This document shows, one piece after another, positions 58,309-64,000 of a stretch of DNA of 64,000 nucleotides (the stretch's first letter is position 1; each line of letters opens with the position of its first letter). The notes beneath the pieces are model-generated. The model was not told the DNA's origin, made no database searches, and worked only from the letters and a program-made list of their open reading frames with translations. Origin of the DNA: Amnibacterium flavum (GTDB lineage: Bacteria > Actinomycetota > Actinomycetes > Actinomycetales > Microbacteriaceae); assembly GCF_003097495.1 (NCBI RefSeq), contig NZ_QEOP01000001.1, positions 248,001 to 312,000 on the forward strand, given 5' to 3'. The translations under genes and the position numbers were made by a program.

Positions 58309-60813
58309 TCAGGGCGTCCCGTACCCCGGCAGCGTCGGCACCGACGAGGTGATCACGGTGCCGTCCTCGCGGCGGTTCTCGAGCCCGGAGTTGATCGACG
58401 GGGTGCCGTGCAGGATCGGCCCCTGGTCCTCGAGTCGCACGACGACCGGGGTCCCGACGGAGACGGTGTGCGGGGTGTCCCGGACTGTGAACTCGACCGG
58501 GTCGCCCGCGACGGCTTCGACCTCGAACTGCTCCGTGGTCACCGTGACCACGAGGTCCGTCCGATGCCATTTGATGCGGAAGCGGAGCTCGGGCCACGAG
58601 GCCGGAAGGCGGGGATCGAACGACAGCTGGCCGCTGAAGTCGCGCATGCCGCCGAACCCGTACGCGAGGGCGCTCCACACGCCGCCGACCGAGGCGACGT
58701 GCACCCCGTCGGAGGTGTTGGCGTGCAGGTCGGCGAGGTCGACGTACAGGGCGTGCTCGAAGTAGCGCAGCGCCAGGTCGCGGTAGCCGATCTCGGCGGC
58801 GATGATCGACTGGACGACCGCCGACAGGGTCGAGTCACCCGTCGTCAGCGGGTCGTAGTAGTCGAAGTCGGCGTTCTTCTCGGCCTGCGTGAACTCGTCG
58901 CCGTGCAGGAAGAGCGCGAGCACCACGTCGGCCTGCTTGAGCACCTGGAAGCGGTAGATCACGAGCGGGTGGTAGTGCAGGAGGAGGGGCTTCTTGTCCT
59001 CGGGCGTCGCCGCCAGGTCCCAGACCTCGCGTTCGAGGAAGTGCTGGTCCTGGGGGTGGATGCCCACTGTGTCGTCGTAGGGCACCGCCATCGCGTCGGC
59101 CTCCCGCTCCCAGTCGAGCAGCTCAGCCGGGTCGAGGGCGAGTCGGTCGACCATGCGGCGGTACGCCTCGGGGTACTCCTGCTCGATCGCCCGCACCGAC
59201 TCGACCGCGTAGCGCAGGTTGAACCGGGCCATCGTGTTGGTGAACAGGTTGTCGTTGACGACGGTCGTGTACTCGTCGGGGCCGGTCACGCCATGGATGT
59301 GGAATGTGTCGGCACCGTTGTGACGCCAGAATCCGAGAGTCGACCACATCCGTGCGGTCTCGACGGCGATGTCGACGGCTCCGCGCGCCAGGAAGTCGAC
59401 GTCGCCGGTGGCCCGCACGTACTTCGCGAGGGCATAGGTCACGTCGGCGTTGATGTGGTACTGCGCTGTGCCCGCCGCGTAGTAGGCCGAGGCCTCCTGG
59501 CCGTTGATGGTGCGCCACGGGAACAGCGCGCCGCCCTCGTTCAGCTGCTGGGCCCGGATCCTCGCGGCGGGGAGCATGCGCTCGCGCATCGAGATCGCGT
59601 TCCGCGCGAACTGCGGGTTCGTGTAGGTGAGGAACGGGATCACGTAGATCTCGGTGTCCCAGAAGTAGTGACCGCTGTATCCGCTGCCGGTGACCCCCTT
59701 GGCGGCCACGCCGAGCCCGTCCGCGCGGGCGGTCGCCTGCGCGAGCTGGAAGATGTTCCAGCGGATCGCCTGCTGGAGCTCGACGTCGTGAGGGACCTCG
59801 ACGTCGGAGCGGGTCCAGAAGCCGTCGAACCAGGTGCGCTGCTTGGAGTACTGGAGGTCGACGCCCTCGGCCGCGACGCGATCGAGGGTCCGCTCGCACC
59901 GATCGAGCAGCTCGTGCGCGGGGACTCCGCGCGAGCTGTGGTAGCTGACGATCTTGGTGAGCCGGATGGGCACACCGGCCCGCGCCTGCACGCGGAAGAC
60001 GTTCTTCGCGCGGTCGGGCGAGACGCTGTGCCTGCGGACGACCTCGTTGTCGGTCTCGATGGTGTGGTCGACCATGACGGCGACCGTCATGCCCGACTGG
60101 GTCACCCGGTAGCTGAGCGCGCTGCGGTCCTCGTTCTGCCAGTACAGCTCGGGGTGCAGCACGCGCTCGCCGATGGTCTCGGCCTTGCGCGGGTCGAAGC
60201 CCGCCTTGGTCTGACGGCGCGAGCCGTACTCGTCCTCGCCGTCCTGGCGATTGATGACCTGCGAGGAGAGCACGACGGGCGCATCCGCGTCCTCGACGGT
60301 GATCTCGAAGCGCATGACGGCGAGATGACGCTCGTCGAAGGACACCATGCGGTCCGATGTCACCCGGACGTGTTTGCCGCTGGGGGTCAGCCAGAGGAGG
60401 TTCCGGCGGAGCACGCCGTCCTGGAAGTCGAGCTCACGGCGGTACTCGAGCAGCTCGGCGACGTCGAGGGCGAGTGGCTCATCGTCGACGTAGAGCCGGA
60501 TGACCTTCGCATCCGGCACGTTGACGATCGTCTGCCCGGTCTCGGCGAAGCCGAAGGCCTGCTCGGCGTGACGGATCTGCCAGGTCTCGTGCAGTCCGTT
60601 GATGAAGGTGCCGTGCTGGTGGTTGACCCGGCCCTCCGGGTGGTTGCCGCGCATCCCGAGGTAGCCGTTGCCGACGGCGAAGAGGGTCTCGGACAGCCCG
60701 AGGTTGTCCTCGCGGTAGATGCGGTCGACGAGCTTCCACGGGTCGGCCGGGTAGCGGTCACGGTCGAGGGGCGTGAGCGGAACCTGATATTCGCGCGCTG
60801 TCACTTCGGTCAT
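58309..60813 (-). CDS. Glycoside hydrolase family 65 disaccharide phosphorylase
   Basis: An 834-residue GH65 enzyme. DNLGLSETLFAVGNGYLGMRGNHPEG is the N-terminal sandwich signature, HYFWDTEIYVIPFL the (alpha/alpha)6 barrel, and GVTGPDEYTTVVNDNLFTN holds the general acid Glu. KKPLLLHYHPLVIYRFQVLKQADVVLAL and the phosphate-binding GSS-type loop near the end follow. Such enzymes split maltose, trehalose, kojibiose or nigerose with phosphate to beta-glucose 1-phosphate. Its ATG overlaps the beta-phosphoglucomutase stop, and that partner converts the product to glucose 6-phosphate. Specificity is open; there is no signal peptide. Confidence 0.92.
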   Translation of the reverse strand: MTEVTAREYQVPLTPLDRDRYPADPWKLVDRIYREDNLGLSETLFAVGNGYLGMRGNHPEGRVNHQHGTFINGLHETWQIRHAEQAFGFAETGQTIVNVPDAKVIRLYVDDEPLALDVAELLEYRRELDFQDGVLRRNLLWLTPSGKHVRVTSDRMVSFDERHLAVMRFEITVEDADAPVVLSSQVINRQDGEDEYGSRRQTKAGFDPRKAETIGERVLHPELYWQNEDRSALSYRVTQSGMTVAVMVDHTIETDNEVVRRHSVSPDRAKNVFRVQARAGVPIRLTKIVSYHSSRGVPAHELLDRCERTLDRVAAEGVDLQYSKQRTWFDGFWTRSDVEVPHDVELQQAIRWNIFQLAQATARADGLGVAAKGVTGSGYSGHYFWDTEIYVIPFLTYTNPQFARNAISMRERMLPAARIRAQQLNEGGALFPWRTINGQEASAYYAAGTAQYHINADVTYALAKYVRATGDVDFLARGAVDIAVETARMWSTLGFWRHNGADTFHIHGVTGPDEYTTVVNDNLFTNTMARFNLRYAVESVRAIEQEYPEAYRRMVDRLALDPAELLDWEREADAMAVPYDDTVGIHPQDQHFLEREVWDLAATPEDKKPLLLHYHPLVIYRFQVLKQADVVLALFLHGDEFTQAEKNADFDYYDPLTTGDSTLSAVVQSIIAAEIGYRDLALRYFEHALYVDLADLHANTSDGVHVASVGGVWSALAYGFGGMRDFSGQLSFDPRLPASWPELRFRIKWHRTDLVVTVTTEQFEVEAVAGDPVEFTVRDTPHTVSVGTPVVVRLEDQGPILHGTPSINSGLENRREDGTVITSSVPTLPGYGTP

Positions 60814-61562
60814 GCCCCCGCTTCGGAGTGGTCGATCAGTTCTGCCAGGTCGAGCACGACGACGTCGGCTCCCGCCGAGATCAGTGCGGGCGCACCGACG
60901 CCGCGGTCCACCGCGACGACGAGCCCGAATCCCCCCGCGCTCGCCGCTTCGACACCGGAGATGGCATCTTCCACCACGACGGCGCGTTCCGGTGCGACGC
61001 CGAGCCGTGCGGCGGCGACCAGGAACATGTCGGGAGCCGGTTTGCCGGGGATGCCCTCCTCGACAGCGGTGACCCCGTCGACGACGGTGTCGAACCGGCC
61101 CGCGAGACCGGACGCCGCGAGGACGGGACGCGCGTTCTTGGAGCTGGACACGACGGCCGTCGGAACGCCGCGTGCCACGAGGTGCTCGACGAGCTTCAGC
61201 GAGCCCGGGTAGGGCGCGACGCCGTCGTGTTCGAGGATCGATGCGAAGACGGCGTTCTTGCGGTTGCCCACACCGCACACCGTGTCGGCCTCGGGTGCGT
61301 CGTCGGGCTCACCCCACGGCAGCTCGATGCCGCGCGAGCGGAGGAGGGCGTCGACGCCGTCGTACCGGGGCTTGCCGTCGACGTAGGCGAAGTAGTCATC
61401 ATCGGAGTACGGGCGGGGGTCGCCGTGGGCGGCGAGCTCTTTCGAGAAGACTGCGGCCCAGGCGACCATGTGCACCTCGGCCGTGGGCGTCAGCACCCCG
61501 TCGAGGTCGAACAGCACGGCGTCGGCCTGGGCGAAGGGGATCGCGGGGCTGTCTCTCGTCAC
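60810..61562 (-). CDS. HAD hydrolase, beta-phosphoglucomutase type
   Basis: A 250-residue HAD-family enzyme. Motif I is AVLFDLDGVLTPTAEVH with nucleophile and acid/base Asp, motif II TAVVSSSKNA, motif III Lys in GIPGKPAPDMFL, and motif IV VVVEDAISGVEAA. The cap and Lys/Arg pattern fit beta-phosphoglucomutases that act with GH65 phosphorylases. A GTG start at 61562. It is the first gene of the two-gene maltose/trehalose-type phosphorolysis unit that lies between hpt and ftsH, a place where relatives usually have no genes. Confidence 0.88.
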   Translation of the reverse strand: MTRDSPAIPFAQADAVLFDLDGVLTPTAEVHMVAWAAVFSKELAAHGDPRPYSDDDYFAYVDGKPRYDGVDALLRSRGIELPWGEPDDAPEADTVCGVGNRKNAVFASILEHDGVAPYPGSLKLVEHLVARGVPTAVVSSSKNARPVLAASGLAGRFDTVVDGVTAVEEGIPGKPAPDMFLVAAARLGVAPERAVVVEDAISGVEAASAGGFGLVVAVDRGVGAPALISAGADVVVLDLAELIDHSEAGA

Positions 61563-61653
61563 GTGGGCTCCGGGGTGGGTGGGGGCGTGGCGCGAGCGCG
61601 CCTCGCTGGGGCGTGGGCTGCCTCAGCTCTGAGACGTGTCGGCAACACTGTAC

Positions 61654-61667
61654 GACCCCGAGGGGTC
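61654..61667. terminator. Palindrome GACCCCGAGGGGTC between hpt and the mutase gene
   Basis: A perfect 14-bp dyad within CTGAG...CTCAG flanks, 90 bp downstream of the hpt stop (minus strand). It may be an hpt terminator or an operator of the GH65 unit. The rest of the 194-bp gap has no gene. Confidence 0.4.
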
Positions 61668-61756
61668 CTCAGTGATGCGCTGGACGACGACCGTCGCAGA
61701 AATCACGCGGTCGACGGTGTCCGGCGGCCGCGAGCGCGACCCCGGACCAGGTGCCG

Positions 61757-62320
61757 TCAGTCGTCTTCGTGCTCGTACACGGAGGGCGAGAGGATGCCGA
61801 GGCCGCGCAGGTTGCGGTAGCGCTCCGCGTAGTCGAGCCCGTATCCGACGACGAACGCGTTGGGGATCTCGAAGCCGACGTAGCGCACGTCGACGTCGAT
61901 CCTCGCGGCCTCGGGCTTGCGGAGAAGGGCGCAGACCTCGACCGACTCGGGACCTCGGGAGCGGAGGTTCTCGAGCAGCCACGAGAGCGTGAGACCCGAG
62001 TCGATGATGTCCTCGACGATCAGGACCTTGCGGCCGTGGAGAGCGGTGTCGAGGTCCTTCTGAATGCGGACCACCCCGGACGAGCGGGTGCTGGTGCCGT
62101 ACGAGCTGACCGCCATCCAGTCCATCTCGACGGGGAGGCTGAGCTCGCGAGCGAGGTCGGCCATCACCATGACGGCGCCCTTGAGCACACCGACGAGCAG
62201 GAGGTTCTCGCCCGCGTAGTCGCGCTCGATCTCACGGCACATCTCGGCGATGCGAGCCTGGATCTGCTCTTCCGTGAGCAGGACTTCGACGAGATCGTCG
62301 GCGACGTCGGCCGGGTACAT
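61757..62320 (-). CDS. hpt: Hypoxanthine phosphoribosyltransferase
   Basis: A 187-residue purine salvage enzyme. [56 protein letters not shown] and the PRPP motif [21 protein letters not shown] are all present. It makes IMP/GMP from hypoxanthine/guanine and PRPP. It follows tilS on the same strand after a 113-bp gap. In relatives ftsH normally follows directly; here the GH65 pair intervenes. Confidence 0.96.
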   Translation of the reverse strand: MYPADVADDLVEVLLTEEQIQARIAEMCREIERDYAGENLLLVGVLKGAVMVMADLARELSLPVEMDWMAVSSYGTSTRSSGVVRIQKDLDTALHGRKVLIVEDIIDSGLTLSWLLENLRSRGPESVEVCALLRKPEAARIDVDVRYVGFEIPNAFVVGYGLDYAERYRNLRGLGILSPSVYEHEDD

Positions 62321-62433
62321 GGCGCTCCTAACAGGCTGGACGATGCGGGCCGTGCGGCATCCGCTGGACAGGGGCCCACCCGGGCGCGCCTCGTCTTCAC
62401 GATAGTCGCGGTCGGAGGGTCGCGACGCTCACG

Positions 62434-63459
62434 TCAGCTGCCCTGACCTGCCGCCGCGAAGCAGATCAGGCCGTCACGACGGAAGGCCGAGACCCCGGGG
62501 AGGTCGACCGCGCCCTGGCCGCGCCAGTCGGTCGCGAGGCGCGCTACCGCGAGGGTGTGGGCGCGGGTGAGCGAGACCCCGAACTCGTGCTCGACCGCCA
62601 TCCGGATGACGCGCTGCCGGACCGCCGCCGGCTGGGAGACCAGGGAGGCGACGGGAAGAGCGATACCTGCCTCGGCGTGCTCGGCGATCTCCTCGAGCCA
62701 TTCCTGGGCGAGGTGGTCGAGGGCTTCGGCGTCCTCGCGGAGCTGGTCGGCGGTGCGGGCGAGCGCGGCTGCGACGCCGGGACCGATCGAGTCCTCGAGT
62801 GCCGGGAGCGCGGTGCGGCGGACTCGGACGCGCGCGAACCGGTCGTCGCTGTTGTGCGGGTCGGTCCAGGCCTCGAGCTCGGAGTCGGCGCAGAAGGTGG
62901 TGGTGATGGCGCGGCCGACGGAGAGGAGGGGGCGCAGGTAGTTGCCGGTGTCGGCTTCCATGCCGCTCAGCGAGTCCGGGCCGGATCCGCGGGCGAGCCC
63001 GAGCAGCACGGTCTCGGCCTGGTCGTCGAGGGTGTGGCCGAGCAGGATCCGCACGGCGCCGGTCTCGACGACAGCGGCGGCGAAGGCGGCTCGACGAGCG
63101 GTGCGGGCGGCGGCTTCGAGCCCGCCCTCCGTCCCGACCTCGACGCGGGAGACGATCACCGGATCGAGACCCAGTTCGCGCGCCTGTGCCGCGGCGCGCT
63201 CCGCCACCTCGGCTGATTCGTCCTGCAGTGCGTGGTCGACGACGACGGCGCCCGCCCGGATGCCTGCCCGCGGGGCTTCGAAGGCTGTAGCGGCCGCGAG
63301 CGCGAGCGAGTCGGGACCACCGCTCAACCCGACCAGCACGAGCGGACGGGAGGCGTCCGTGCCCGCCTCCGCCTCCACCGGCGCGACCGTGCCGAGCGCC
63401 TCGCGGACCGCACGGCGGACATCGGCGATAGCGGGAGTCAGGCGGGGTCGGGAGGGCAT
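62434..63459 (-). CDS. tilS: tRNA(Ile)-lysidine synthetase
   Basis: A 341-residue enzyme with the PP-loop ATPase motif GLSGGPDSLALAAA (SGGxDS), followed by AVVVDHALQDES, LLGHTLDDQAETVLLGLARGSG and RPLLSVGR. It puts lysidine on C34 of tRNA-Ile(CAU). The C-terminal half is shorter than in E. coli, the usual actinobacterial form. It is divergent from ppa. The intergenic region contains a GGGCCCCGCGGGCCC-type hairpin. Confidence 0.95.
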   Translation of the reverse strand: MPSRPRLTPAIADVRRAVREALGTVAPVEAEAGTDASRPLVLVGLSGGPDSLALAAATAFEAPRAGIRAGAVVVDHALQDESAEVAERAAAQARELGLDPVIVSRVEVGTEGGLEAAARTARRAAFAAAVVETGAVRILLGHTLDDQAETVLLGLARGSGPDSLSGMEADTGNYLRPLLSVGRAITTTFCADSELEAWTDPHNSDDRFARVRVRRTALPALEDSIGPGVAAALARTADQLREDAEALDHLAQEWLEEIAEHAEAGIALPVASLVSQPAAVRQRVIRMAVEHEFGVSLTRAHTLAVARLATDWRGQGAVDLPGVSAFRRDGLICFAAAGQGS

Positions 63460-63562
63460 CCACTAACGTTATTGGGTCGGCGGCGAGCCGGCGGGCCGCA
63501 TCCGGCCACCCGTACCCTCGGGCCCCGCGGGCCCGCATTCCCACGCGAGGAGCTGTGCCGCA

Positions 63563-64000
63563 ATGGCCACCTACGATGTCGTCGTCGAAATCCCCAAGGG
63601 GAGCCGCAACAAGTACGAGGTCGACCACGAGACCGGTCGCGTCTACCTCGACCGTGTGCTCTTCACCAGCTTCGTGTACCCCGTCGATTACGGATACTTC
63701 GAGGGCACTCTCGGAGGCGACGGCGACCCGCTGGACGCCCTCGTATTGCTCGAATACCCGATCTTCCCGGGCGTCGGCGTCAAGGTGCGCCCCGTCGGCG
63801 TGCTCCGCATGAGCGACGAGGCGGGATCCGACGAGAAGATCCTCGTCGTCCCTCACAAGGACCCGCGCTGGTCGCACATCCAGGACCTGACCGATGTGCC
63901 CGAGCAGACCCGCAACGAGATCGAGCACTTCTTCCGCCGCTACAAGGACCTCGAACCCGGCAAGTTCGTCAACATCGACGGCTGGGGCGACGCCGCCGAG
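63563..64000 (+). CDS. ppa: Inorganic pyrophosphatase, N-terminal part
   Basis: A family I soluble PPase that hydrolyses pyrophosphate to phosphate. Visible are [46 protein letters not shown] with the metal aspartates DGDPLD, and [37 protein letters not shown]. The frame is open to the right edge (146 codons seen, about 15-20 missing). GAGGAG lies 10 bases before the ATG. It is divergent from tilS. Confidence 0.96.
   Translation, partial: MATYDVVVEIPKGSRNKYEVDHETGRVYLDRVLFTSFVYPVDYGYFEGTLGGDGDPLDALVLLEYPIFPGVGVKVRPVGVLRMSDEAGSDEKILVVPHKDPRWSHIQDLTDVPEQTRNEIEHFFRRYKDLEPGKFVNIDGWGDAAE

Noticed and set aside
58243-61212. Open frame of about 989 codons antisense to the GH65/mutase genes
   Set aside because: The composition is typical of antisense to high-GC coding DNA, while GH65 and beta-phosphoglucomutase motifs are intact on the minus strand.

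Overview
The window is high-GC actinobacterial chromosome. Gene order and protein families point to Microbacteriaceae: tilS-hpt-ftsH-folE-folP-folB/folK-DUF3180-PH-PH-DUF2520-panC-lysS, then clpC, radA, short-form argA and a DUF6458 protein. The genus cannot be fixed by eye. Most genes are tightly packed with 4-bp ATGA/GTGA overlaps. No phage, insertion sequence, CRISPR array or rRNA was seen. One tRNA gene, tRNA-Ser(CGA), is present.

Region by region. 1-4.1 kb: the N-terminal part of a GH3 glycosidase, diverging from a fumarylacetoacetase-fold hydrolase and a zinc dehydrogenase, then a HxlR regulator diverging from an SDR. 4.1-9.2 kb: a 610-bp leader rich in palindromes, then a three-gene operon of a hyaluronan-synthase-like membrane GT2, a membrane-anchored GH26 glycanase and UDP-glucose 6-dehydrogenase. 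This looks like a compact system for making and trimming a secreted uronic-acid polysaccharide. 9.2-15.7 kb: a TetR/zinc-ADH pair, a VIT1/CCC1 transporter, a ChrB-like protein, and a Ser/Thr kinase-lipoprotein block flanked by two small membrane proteins.

15.7-34.0 kb is a large carbohydrate-catabolic island. It encodes a tartrate/malate-type dehydrogenase, a GntR-UTRA regulator, two PfkB kinases, an aldehyde dehydrogenase, a ketose 3-epimerase-like protein, a PRISE-like SDR, a LacD-type aldolase, three polyol-dehydrogenase types (zinc ADH, SDR, mannitol dehydrogenase), a cyclase-family hydrolase, a ribose-type ABC importer, an amidohydrolase and an AraC regulator. A shared operator (TTACAAGTTGTAA and GTTGTAAACGTATCCTATCA) lies at the regulator, at the aldolase/dehydrogenase divergence and upstream of the binding protein, so the island is probably one regulon. 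The gene set fits uptake of a polyol or rare sugar, oxidation to a ketose, C3 epimerisation, phosphorylation and aldol cleavage. The substrate is not known.

34-48 kb: a RecQ helicase with a C-terminal phosphoribosyltransferase-like domain, tRNA-Ser, a DUF222-HNH nuclease with a perfect actinobacterial LexA box, radA, two exported proteins, argA, clpC, a kinase-GAF protein, a DUF2975-like/XRE pair with its own palindromic operator, and small membrane proteins. 48-64 kb: lysS, panC, the PH-domain and folate genes, ftsH, then a GH65 phosphorylase/beta-phosphoglucomutase pair lying between ftsH and hpt, then tilS and the start of ppa.

Two patterns cross these regions. A perfect palindrome GTAAC-N4-GTTAC occurs upstream of three genes (12886, 15265, 44358). 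At several 3' gene ends, short tandem copies repeat the last codons together with the stop codon.
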